Shown here: positions 1 through 5,586 of the stretch, one piece after another
Layout of the letters: each line of letters starts with the position of its first letter
Numbering within the stretch: position 1 is the first letter of the stretch
The notes under the pieces: model-generated
What the model saw: only the letters and a program-made list of their open reading frames with translations
Database searches by the model: none
Told to the model about the DNA's origin: nothing
Position numbers and translations under genes: made by a program
Origin: Pseudomonadota bacterium
GTDB lineage: Bacteria > Pseudomonadota > Gammaproteobacteria > Burkholderiales > Thiobacillaceae
Assembly: GCA_021847385.1 (NCBI GenBank)
Contig: JAJZTV010000117.1
Coordinates: forward strand, 1-6,417
DNA: 6,417 nucleotides
Reading direction: 5' to 3'

Positions 1-471
1 TCTGGCATCGGCACCGGCCTCGACCTGCCCCACCTGCCACCGCAGCACCGCTATACCGGACTCGACCTGACCCAGGCGATGCTCGAACGCGCGCTACCGC
101 GTGCCTCGGGCTTGGATATCGATTTCGTCCTGGGCGACAGCCAATGTCTTCCCTTCCCCGATGCCAGCTTCGACCATGTCGTGCTGCATCTGATTTTGGC
201 GGTGGTACCCCAACCCCGCGCCTGTTTGGCCGAGGCCGCGCGCGTAGTCCGGCCGGGCGGGTCGATTCGCATCTTGGACAAATTCCTGCGGCCGGGGGCC
301 ATCGCCCCCATGCGGCGCTTGCTCAATCCTCTCTCGCGTCGCCTGGCCACCCGCTTGGATGTCGTGTTCGAAGAAATACTCGCCGCTTCTGGCAACCTGG
401 CCGTGATCGACGATCGAGCCGCCCTGCTCGCCGGCTGGTTTCGCCTGATCGAGTTACGCAAAACGCATTGA
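1..471 (+). CDS. Class I SAM-dependent methyltransferase, 5'-truncated
   Basis: The reading frame is open from base 1 and ends at TGA 469-471. It gives 156 residues and lacks the true start, which lies left of the window. The visible part begins inside SAM-binding motif I (GIGTG, fragment residues 2-6). The acidic residue at the end of strand 2 follows (GLDLT, D22), then the Methyltransf_11-like GDSQCLPFPDASFD segment (46-58) and the post-II loop RPGG (84-87). This layout is typical of small-molecule or lipid methyltransferases of the UbiE/PmtA type. The GTGLDLPHLP wording is somewhat like phospholipid N-methyltransferases, but the substrate cannot be decided from the fragment. The protease gene starts 14 bases downstream, with its ribosome binding site directly after this stop codon, so the two may be co-transcribed. 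The methyltransferase fold is secure; the specific function is unknown. Confidence 0.88.
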   Translation, partial: SGIGTGLDLPHLPPQHRYTGLDLTQAMLERALPRASGLDIDFVLGDSQCLPFPDASFDHVVLHLILAVVPQPRACLAEAARVVRPGGSIRILDKFLRPGAIAPMRRLLNPLSRRLATRLDVVFEEILAASGNLAVIDDRAALLAGWFRLIELRKTH

Positions 472-476
472 AAGGA
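472..476 (+). promoter_or_regulatory. Ribosome binding site deciding the protease start
   Basis: AAGGA follows the methyltransferase stop directly. It is 9 bases from the ATG at 486 but touches the in-frame ATG at 477, which is too close to be served by it. This favours 486 as the start. The shorter product then begins with a clean signal peptide, MKRLILLGAF. Confidence 0.6.
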
Positions 477-485
477 ATGAAGCGA

Positions 486-1346
486 ATGAAACGGCTCATT
501 TTGCTCGGCGCCTTCTTGGCCCTCCCCGCTATCGCCCAGGATTTCAGCCGGTCAGCCGCACCGGAAAACGGCTTCAGCTATGTCTTAGGCGATGTACAGG
601 AGCACTGGCAAGGCGGCCAGATCAGTTGGTATTACAACCCAACCAATCAACCGGCCGGTTTGAGCACGGAAGATGTGGTCGGGCTGATCAAGATCGCCAC
701 GGCGAAATGGGAAGGCATGTGCAATCTCCAGTTCAACTACCAGGGCCTCATCACCTCGGCCGCCCCCATGCTGGATGCCACCTGGAACACCATAGACCGC
801 ATCAACGTGATCGGTTGGGCCGTGCTCACTGGCAGCCGGGCCGACTACGACGGCTACACGCAGTGGTGGTATGACGCCAGCGGCAATATGGCCGATGCCG
901 ACATGGTGCTCAACAGCGCGCGCACCTGGACGCAGAGCAACAAACAGAGCTTGGAGGCGTTGATCACCCACGAACTGGGTCATGTCCTGGGGCTACAGCA
1001 CTCCAAAACCTCCGAATCGATCATGTACGTCCCCTACCATACCTATAGTTACCAGCGCACCTTGCGCGGCGACGACGCCCAGGCCTGCGCTGCGCTCTAT
1101 GGCGCTTCCAGCAACGCCGAATCCAACCGGCTGTTCAATTGGGCCGAGCAATACCCCAATCTCTTTGCCCCCGCCGTCGCCGCATCCGCGACCTACGCCG
1201 GCTATTACTACCGCTATTACCCGACGACCAACAGCTATGTCGGCACCAAAGATGGCATCGTCTGGTATATCGGACCGGACGGGCAACTGCAGAATCTCGG
1301 GCCGATGGGCAATTACCTCGGCACCGCCTATGGCGCCGGTTTCTGA
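486..1346 (+). CDS. Secreted matrixin-type zinc metalloprotease with C-terminal YYRYYP module
   Basis: This is a 286-residue protein with an N-terminal signal peptide (basic MKR, hydrophobic core 4-16, likely cleavage A-I-A|Q after residue 17). The catalytic domain spans about residues 40-206. It holds the metzincin zinc motif HELGHVLGLQH (162-172: ligands H162, H166, H172; catalytic E163), the Met-turn S-I-M (M180) and the upstream ADADMVLN strand (136-143) usual in M10 matrixins. It is therefore predicted to cut proteins or peptides outside the cytoplasm. I see no cysteine-switch propeptide; the mature protein has only C79 and C201. Residues 212-286 form a separate aromatic tail: LFNWAEQYPNLFAP, YYYRYYPTTNSYVG, then DGIVWYIGPDGQLQNLGPMGNYL. 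Similar tails occur, from memory, on many betaproteobacterial secreted proteins. A second in-frame ATG at 477 is less likely, given the ribosome binding site spacing. The protease class is secure; its substrate is unknown. Confidence 0.9.
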   Translation: MKRLILLGAFLALPAIAQDFSRSAAPENGFSYVLGDVQEHWQGGQISWYYNPTNQPAGLSTEDVVGLIKIATAKWEGMCNLQFNYQGLITSAAPMLDATWNTIDRINVIGWAVLTGSRADYDGYTQWWYDASGNMADADMVLNSARTWTQSNKQSLEALITHELGHVLGLQHSKTSESIMYVPYHTYSYQRTLRGDDAQACAALYGASSNAESNRLFNWAEQYPNLFAPAVAASATYAGYYYRYYPTTNSYVGTKDGIVWYIGPDGQLQNLGPMGNYLGTAYGAGF

Positions 1347-1430
1347 GCACCCGGCAATCGACGCTAGGGAAATTTCCGCTATTGCATTAGCATGACGCCC
1401 GAAAATCGATCCCGCACCAACACCGTAGCG

Positions 1431-1436
1431 TATACC
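1431..1436 (+). promoter_or_regulatory. Possible -10 box immediately upstream of mltA
   Basis: TATACC lies 5 bases before the GTG start of mltA. If it is a real -10 element, transcription would begin at or next to the start codon, giving a leaderless or almost leaderless mRNA. This would fit the lack of a Shine-Dalgarno sequence in front of GTG 1442. No convincing -35 hexamer is seen at the usual spacing, so the call is weak. The alternative is read-through from the upstream protease gene. Confidence 0.22.
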
Positions 1437-1441
1437 CCGCA

Positions 1442-2734
1442 GTGAAACCGATCCCATTCATCCTGTCTTGCGCCCTGCTCGGCCTGGCCGCTTGCGCCAC
1501 CCCGCCGCAAAAAGCCCCGCCCCCCTCGCCGGTACAAAGCGCCCCGCCTCCAGAGGCCAAGCCGGCACAGCCTGCCGCCCTGCCCCCTGCGCCGACAACA
1601 CCGCCTGCCGCCGAAACGCCCGCCGAACCTACGCCAAGCAAGACACCGCCGATTGCGATGCCCTGGCTCAAACCCAGCGCCTTCGCCGACCTGCCCGGCT
1701 GGCAGGACGACGACCTCAGCGCGGCTTGGCCCGCCCTGCTCAACTCCTGCAAAGGCTTGAAGGGGCAGACGGCTTGGACCAAGGTCTGCCAGTTGGCCAG
1801 CCAAATCAGTCCGTTCGATGCGGAGCGCATGCGCCAGTTCTTCGAGAGCAATTTCCAGCCTTATCAGAGCCAACAGGCCGAAGGCGGCAACGAGGGGCTG
1901 ATTACCGGCTACTACGAGCCCCTGTTGCAGGGCAGCCGGACCTTCGGCGGCAATTACATCTATCCGCTCTATGCCGCGCCCGACGACCTGCTGATCGTCG
2001 ACCTGTCCAGCCTCTATCCCGAGTTGAAAAACCTGCGCCTGCGCGGGCGCTTGCAGGGCAAACGCGTGGTTCCTTATTTCTCGCGGGCCGAAATCGAGGG
2101 CGGCGGCACACCTACCCGAGGCAAGGAACTCCTTTGGGTAGACGACCCGATCGATTTATTTTTCCTTCAAATTCAAGGGTCTGGACGAGTTCAACTGGAC
2201 AACGGCGAGACCGTACGGGTCGGTTATGCCGACCAGAACGGCCATCCCTACAAATCCATCGGCAAGTGGCTGGTCGAGCAAGGCGAACTGACCTTGGACA
2301 AGGCCTCGATGCAGGGCATCAAGGAATGGGCCCGCAAAAACCCGGAAAAACTGGCCACACTGCTCAACACCAACCCCAGCTATGTCTTTTTCCGGGAGCT
2401 GCCCAACAATACGAGCGGACCGCTCGGCGCCTTAGGCGTACCACTCTCCGCCGAGCGTAGCGTTGCCATCGATCCACGCGCGATCCCGCTTGGCGCCCCC
2501 CTCTGGCTCGCCACCACCCGGCCGAACTCGACCGAGCCGCTCAACCGGCTGATGCTGGCCCAGGACACCGGCGGCGCCATCCGCGGCAACGTCCGGGCCG
2601 ACTTTTTCTGGGGTTTCGGCGACAGCGCCGGTCAATTGGCCGGGGCAATGAAACAAAAGGGGCGGATATGGGTATTACTACCTAGAGACTATCCCCTTGT
2701 TTTGACTGGCGCCACCGGAAAAAATGGGTTATAA
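1442..2734 (+). CDS. mltA: Membrane-bound lytic murein transglycosylase A (lipoprotein)
   Basis: The gene encodes 430 residues starting at GTG. No ATG lies in frame between the upstream stop at 1388 and this codon, and the product then opens with a lipoprotein signal (lipobox L-A-A-C, C18 lipidated). D is not at +2, so outer-membrane sorting is expected. A Pro/Ala-rich linker (about 20-78) tethers the enzyme. The MltA domain follows, with TGYYEP (155-160), YPLY (174-177) and LQIQGSGR (242-249). The C-terminal 3D domain has AIDPRAIPLG (342-351), AQDTGGAIRG (373-382), RADFFWGFGD (385-394) and the closing WVLLP. D375 and D387 are the two conserved aspartates; by recalled alignment D387 corresponds to the catalytic Asp308 of E. 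coli MltA. The enzyme cleaves the MurNAc-GlcNAc bond of peptidoglycan to leave 1,6-anhydroMurNAc ends. C103 and C116 may form a disulfide. The protein is longer than E. coli MltA (about 365), chiefly through the linker. Confidence 0.96.
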   Translation: MKPIPFILSCALLGLAACATPPQKAPPPSPVQSAPPPEAKPAQPAALPPAPTTPPAAETPAEPTPSKTPPIAMPWLKPSAFADLPGWQDDDLSAAWPALLNSCKGLKGQTAWTKVCQLASQISPFDAERMRQFFESNFQPYQSQQAEGGNEGLITGYYEPLLQGSRTFGGNYIYPLYAAPDDLLIVDLSSLYPELKNLRLRGRLQGKRVVPYFSRAEIEGGGTPTRGKELLWVDDPIDLFFLQIQGSGRVQLDNGETVRVGYADQNGHPYKSIGKWLVEQGELTLDKASMQGIKEWARKNPEKLATLLNTNPSYVFFRELPNNTSGPLGALGVPLSAERSVAIDPRAIPLGAPLWLATTRPNSTEPLNRLMLAQDTGGAIRGNVRADFFWGFGDSAGQLAGAMKQKGRIWVLLPRDYPLVLTGATGKNGL

Positions 2735-2757
2735 AAGAGCCGTAAAACTGTTTACTC

Positions 2758-2761
2758 GAGG
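2758..2761 (+). promoter_or_regulatory. Ribosome binding site of the small YjfB-like gene
   Basis: GAGG lies 6 bases before ATG 2768. It supports this short open frame being translated. Confidence 0.55.
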
Positions 2762-2767
2762 TCCACA

Positions 2768-2968
2768 ATGGAAGCCATCTCGTCCCTAGCCGAAAGCCAA
2801 GCCCAATACGCGGCCCAAGCCAGCACGATCGCGCTCCAGAGCGCCGCTCAGTCCGAGCAGCGTACGGCGCAGATCGCCACGCAGCAGACGCAGCAAGTGC
2901 AGCCGTCCAATCAGTCGGCCGCCTCCAACCCTGACCACCTCGGCAATAGCGTCGATACCTACGCTTAA
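2768..2968 (+). CDS. Small Q/A-rich protein, YjfB-like (putative motility protein family)
   Basis: This is a 66-residue protein with no signal peptide or membrane segment. Residues 1-45 are dominated by Ala, Gln and Ser (13 Gln in the whole protein) and look helical. The end, DHLGNSVDTYA (56-66), fits the pattern of the YjfB_motility family, whose members are short, helical and close with an 'LG-x3-D-x2-A' tail; this match is from memory. The family's role is not established beyond the 'putative motility' label. It begins 33 bases after mltA on the same strand, has a good ribosome binding site, and is followed 21 bases later by an intrinsic terminator. These features together support a real gene, possibly co-transcribed with mltA. 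The coding status is fairly safe; the family assignment is moderate. Confidence 0.68.
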   Translation: MEAISSLAESQAQYAAQASTIALQSAAQSEQRTAQIATQQTQQVQPSNQSAASNPDHLGNSVDTYA

Positions 2969-2989
2969 GCTCGGCAAGCCCGACAATGC

Positions 2990-3016
2990 ACGGCAGGCTA
3001 TTCAGCCTGCCGTTTT
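2990..3016 (+). terminator. Intrinsic terminator ending the plus-strand genes
   Basis: A perfect 10-bp stem (ACGGCAGGCT 2990-2999 with AGCCTGCCGT 3004-3013) closes a 4-base ATTC loop. The last stem T and the next three bases make a TTTT run (3013-3016). The U-run lies on the plus strand, so the hairpin terminates the mltA/YjfB-like side. On the minus strand it starts four bases past the tonB-like stop codon but is followed by GCATTG, so it would be at best a poor terminator in that direction. Confidence 0.88.
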
Positions 3017-3636
3017 CATTCCAACTCGAACATCACCCGAAAAAAGCCTTCATAGCGCACCGGCACGCCCTGCTTGCGCGCGGGCTCGAACCGCGCCCGG
3101 CTAAAGGCCTCGACCGCCGCGGCATCGAACACCCCAGGCAGTGGCGCTTCGACCACCTCAGTCTCCAGCACCCTGCCCCGCTCGTCGATCTTCAGCCGCA
3201 GCTTCACCCAGCCTTCCAGCCCTTGGCGTCGGGCATCGTCCGGATAAATCGGCTGGATTCGACCGAGGACCGTAGGATGGACATCGACCTCGCGCGCGGC
3301 ATACCAATGGGCATCGAACAAAGCCGGCAACGCCAAGGCCGGGCCCGCTGGCTCCGGCACCGGTGCAGCGCGTCGGTTCTCGACGGTATCGGCCTGGGTC
3401 GCCATCGGTATTGCGTCGGCCTGGATAGACTGTGGCAAGCCCTTTGCCAAGGTCTCGCCTTGCACGGCCGGCACCGCCAGACGTACCTCGACCACCCGTT
3501 CGTTCTCGGGTTCCGCCATCGGCCGCACCTGCACCAGCGCGAGCACCGCCAAATGTAGGCAAAGCGACAGCAACACCGCACGGAAAAGCGGTTGCCGCAG
3601 CCCACCTTGTATCGCAGCCCAATCGAATACGCGCAT
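3016..3636 (-). CDS. TonB-family energy transducer
   Basis: The gene encodes 206 residues. A short cytoplasmic N-terminus precedes one membrane helix (about 18-37) containing S24-L-C-L-H28. This matches the Ser/His spacing of the E. coli TonB anchor (S16, H20), which works with ExbB/ExbD. A periplasmic spacer (about 40-120) is only mildly Pro-rich. The C-terminal TonB domain (about 126-206) has the signature YPDDARRQGLEGWV (131-144) and the typical AFSRARFEPARKQGVPV (177-193) preceding the final strand. It is predicted to pass proton-motive energy to outer-membrane receptors, but no exbB, exbD or receptor gene is in the window, so its partner is unknown. The ATG at 3636 has no clear Shine-Dalgarno sequence; a TATACT box stands 6 bases upstream. 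The gene follows dsbC by 67 bases on the same strand and converges on the terminator hairpin. Confidence 0.92.
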   Translation of the reverse strand: MRVFDWAAIQGGLRQPLFRAVLLSLCLHLAVLALVQVRPMAEPENERVVEVRLAVPAVQGETLAKGLPQSIQADAIPMATQADTVENRRAAPVPEPAGPALALPALFDAHWYAAREVDVHPTVLGRIQPIYPDDARRQGLEGWVKLRLKIDERGRVLETEVVEAPLPGVFDAAAVEAFSRARFEPARKQGVPVRYEGFFRVMFELE

Positions 3637-3642
3637 TCGGTC

Positions 3643-3648
3643 AGTATA
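3643..3648 (-). promoter_or_regulatory. Possible -10 box immediately upstream of the tonB-like gene
   Basis: On the minus strand TATACT, a close match to the TATAAT consensus, ends 6 bases before the ATG at 3636. Used as a -10 element, it would place the transcript start at about the A of the start codon. No good -35 hexamer is present at 17 bases (GCCAGC). It could be chance. Confidence 0.28.
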
Positions 3649-3668
3649 AAGGCACCGTTTAGCGCGCT

Positions 3669-3701
3669 GGCCGCAGCCCAGGCCCGATAGCCGTTGCGGC
3701 C
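3669..3701. repeat. Inverted repeat between dsbC and the tonB-like gene
   Basis: GGCCGCA (3669-3675) and TGCGGCC (3695-3701) are perfect 7-bp arms around a 19-base centre. The element starts just past the dsbC stop codon on the minus strand. No T-run follows on either strand, so it is not a standard intrinsic terminator. It could be an mRNA 3'-end-stabilising or attenuating hairpin, or chance in GC-rich DNA. Confidence 0.3.
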
Positions 3702-3703
3702 GA

Positions 3704-4411
3704 TTACTTGCCTGGATCTTTGAGCAAGGCCTCGATCCGGTCGGCCGGAATATAGCCGGGCACCCGCTTGCCGTTGGCGAACACCAGTGTCGGCGTGCCG
3801 CTGACGCCCAACTTCTGGCCCAGTGCGATGTTGTCGTCCACCGGGTTCTTGCAACCGGTCGCTTTGGCCGGCTGTTTGCCCTTGAGCATCAGATCGAGCC
3901 AAGCCTGCGCCCTGTCCTTGCTGCACCAGATTTGTTTGGCTCGTTGTCCGGCATCCGGGTGCAAGCTGGCGATGGGGAACGGGAAGATATAGATCGTCAC
4001 GTTATCGAGCTTGGTCAACTCGGGCTCCAGTTTCTTGCAGTATGGGCAATCCGGGTCGGAGAACACCGCCAGCAGCCGCTTACCATCGCCCTTCACAAAT
4101 TTGATCGCGTTTTGCAGGGGCAGACTATCGAATTGGATGCGCGTCAATTCGTCGATCTTCTCGCGCGTCAGGTTGCGCCGGCTCTTCAAGTCGATGATCT
4201 CGCCCATCAGCAGGAACTCGGCCTTCTCGTCGACATAGGCAAGCTGGTTGCCGTCGGCCACGATCTCATACACGCCGGACAGCGGCGTCTTGGCCACGCT
4301 CACCACCTTGGCTCCGGGGAAACGGGCTTCGAAGGCGCGACGCACATCGGCATCGTTCGCCTGCACTTGAACAGCCGCGATGGACAGCAGCAACGCTAGG
4401 ATTAAACGCAT
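3704..4411 (-). CDS. dsbC: Periplasmic thiol:disulfide isomerase DsbC
   Basis: The gene encodes 235 residues, the usual DsbC length. The signal peptide is MRLILALLLS plus a short region ending V-Q-A (cleavage after about residue 18). An N-terminal dimerisation domain (about 20-80) is followed by a linker helix and a thioredoxin-fold domain. The active site is CPYC (122-125) within FSDPDCPYCKKLE, the cis-proline loop is SGTPTLV (204-210, P207), and C163 and C187 match the structural disulfide of the family. It reshuffles wrong disulfides in exported proteins and is normally kept reduced by DsbD, which is not in the window. The start at 4411 is chosen because GGAG lies 5 bases upstream and the signal peptide begins there. 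An in-frame ATG at 4441 would add ten residues before the signal and overlap the preceding gene. It follows the flavin hydroxylase after 16 bases, suggesting one operon. The CPYC dipeptide differs from the E. coli CGYC. Confidence 0.95.
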   Translation of the reverse strand: MRLILALLLSIAAVQVQANDADVRRAFEARFPGAKVVSVAKTPLSGVYEIVADGNQLAYVDEKAEFLLMGEIIDLKSRRNLTREKIDELTRIQFDSLPLQNAIKFVKGDGKRLLAVFSDPDCPYCKKLEPELTKLDNVTIYIFPFPIASLHPDAGQRAKQIWCSKDRAQAWLDLMLKGKQPAKATGCKNPVDDNIALGQKLGVSGTPTLVFANGKRVPGYIPADRIEALLKDPGK

Positions 4412-4416
4412 TTTCA

Positions 4417-4420
4417 CTCC
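4417..4420 (-). promoter_or_regulatory. Ribosome binding site deciding the dsbC start
   Basis: On the minus strand GGAG stands 5 bases before ATG 4411, in the 16-base gap after the hydroxylase stop codon. It selects 4411 over the upstream ATG at 4441. Confidence 0.7.
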
Positions 4421-4427
4421 ACTTGTT

Positions 4428-5576
4428 TTATTGAATCGCATGGCGCATCAGCGCCTGTTTCAACCAGGCCTGACTGTCGGTCAAGGTCATGCCGGTATTC
4501 CGTAGCCAGCGTAGCAAAGCCTCTTCGCTGGCAAAAAGTTTCTTCAGGCTGCCGGTGACGAACTGCATCGAACTGACATCCTCGTCGCGGCGCAAGGCAT
4601 AGGCCTGCAGACGGCCGAGGTCGCCCGGCGCCAGATGCGCAGCGCGCAGCGATTCCGCCAATAGCCGGACATCGCGAAAACCGAGGTTGATCCCCTGCCC
4701 GGCCAGCGGGTGCACGGTGTGCGCGGCATCGCCGATCAGGGCCAAGCCGGGCCGCACCCAGGCCTCGGCCCGCCGCCGCTTGAGCGGGAAGGCCTGTGGC
4801 GGGGTCACCAGCCGCAAGGCACCCAGGCTATGACGGCCGGCCTCGGCCACGCGTGAAGTGAATTCATCGGCCGGCAGCGCCTTGAGCACCTCGGCCCGGT
4901 CCGGCGTGGTCGACCAGACGATGGACAACCGCTTGCCCGGCAGCGGCAGATAGGCCAGCACGCCATCACGGCGGAACCACTGGTAGGCGGTGCCGCGATG
5001 CGGCCGCTCGGTCTCGAAGTTGGCGACCACGCCGACATGCTGGTAATCCTCGACCGTCAGGCCGATATTGGCCTGAGCGCGCAGCCAGGAATGGGCGCCG
5101 TCGGCCCCGACCAGCAGGCCCGCCTGCAGACGGCGGCCGTCGGCCAGAATCAGCTCATGCTCGGTCGTGCCCCAGCTCACGCCGCTGGTCTCGGCCTCGA
5201 TCGATTCGATATTGCCCGCGGTGCGCAGGCCCTGCCACAGCGAATAATGCAAACGCCTGCTCTCGGCGATGAAGGCCAACTCGGACAGCCCGGCATCCAA
5301 CGCGTCGAACGTCAGATGGCCGCCGTCGTCGCCGGCGATGCGCATCGCGTAGACCGGCTGACTGCGCACCGTCGCATCCCAGGCGCCTAGCCCCTTCAGC
5401 CAAGCGACATTGCCGGGACTGTAGGCATAGACACGGGCATCCCAGGCCTCTTGCAGCTCGCGCGGCGGATTCGGCTCGATCACGGCCACGCGCCACGCCG
5501 TGTCGCGCAGGGCCAGGGCGAAGGCCGCGCCGGCCAGACCGCCGCCGACGATGACGATATCGTAGCGGCTCACCAT
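4428..5576 (-). CDS. FAD-dependent ubiquinone-biosynthesis hydroxylase (UbiH/UbiF/UbiI family)
   Basis: This is a full-length 382-residue flavoprotein monooxygenase. The N-terminal Rossmann motif is IVGGGLAGAAFA (9-20). The mid-protein DG motif is GADGAHSWLR (157-166), and the FAD ribityl-binding motif is LIGDAAHTVHPLAGQGINLGFRD (280-302), the hallmark of the UbiH/COQ6 group. Members hydroxylate the polyprenyl-phenol ring during ubiquinone synthesis using NAD(P)H and O2. The GDAAHTVHPLAGQGINLG wording is more like UbiF/UbiI than UbiH. Which ring carbon is modified cannot be fixed from motifs, because proteobacterial members vary in regioselectivity; hence no gene symbol. The ATG at 5576 lies 10 bases after the stop of a second family member, and dsbC follows after 16 bases. 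The Shine-Dalgarno sequence is weak (AGAG about 9 bases upstream), so translational coupling to the upstream gene is plausible. Confidence 0.93.
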   Translation of the reverse strand: MVSRYDIVIVGGGLAGAAFALALRDTAWRVAVIEPNPPRELQEAWDARVYAYSPGNVAWLKGLGAWDATVRSQPVYAMRIAGDDGGHLTFDALDAGLSELAFIAESRRLHYSLWQGLRTAGNIESIEAETSGVSWGTTEHELILADGRRLQAGLLVGADGAHSWLRAQANIGLTVEDYQHVGVVANFETERPHRGTAYQWFRRDGVLAYLPLPGKRLSIVWSTTPDRAEVLKALPADEFTSRVAEAGRHSLGALRLVTPPQAFPLKRRRAEAWVRPGLALIGDAAHTVHPLAGQGINLGFRDVRLLAESLRAAHLAPGDLGRLQAYALRRDEDVSSMQFVTGSLKKLFASEEALLRWLRNTGMTLTDSQAWLKQALMRHAIQ

Positions 5577-5586
5577 GACCGAATCT

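Noticed and set aside
585..983. Long open frame opposite the metalloprotease gene
   Set aside because: It is antisense to a gene with a complete zinc motif and signal peptide, its product resembles no family I know, and long antisense frames are expected in GC-rich coding DNA.
1379..1873. Gly/Arg-rich open frames opposite the 5' part of mltA
   Set aside because: The repetitive composition is the mirror of the Pro/Ala linker codons of mltA. No ribosome binding site or recognisable domain supports them.
2702..2735. TTGACT (2702-2707) with TATAAA (2730-2735) as a promoter for the YjfB-like gene
   Set aside because: The spacer would be 22 bases against about 17 expected, and no flagellar-type or sigma-54-type alternative fits the region well.
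2986..3558. Plus-strand open frame opposite the tonB-like gene
   Set aside because: It starts inside the terminator hairpin and lies antisense to a clear TonB domain; its His/Arg-rich product has no recognisable domain.
3204..3926. Minus-strand frame spanning the end of dsbC and most of the tonB-like gene
   Set aside because: It is out of frame with both genes, whose motifs are intact, and its Arg-rich product is typical of a frame shadow.
4411..4441. Upstream ATG at 4441 as the dsbC start
   Set aside because: It would place ten polar residues before the signal peptide and overlap the hydroxylase gene, while GGAG is well spaced for 4411.
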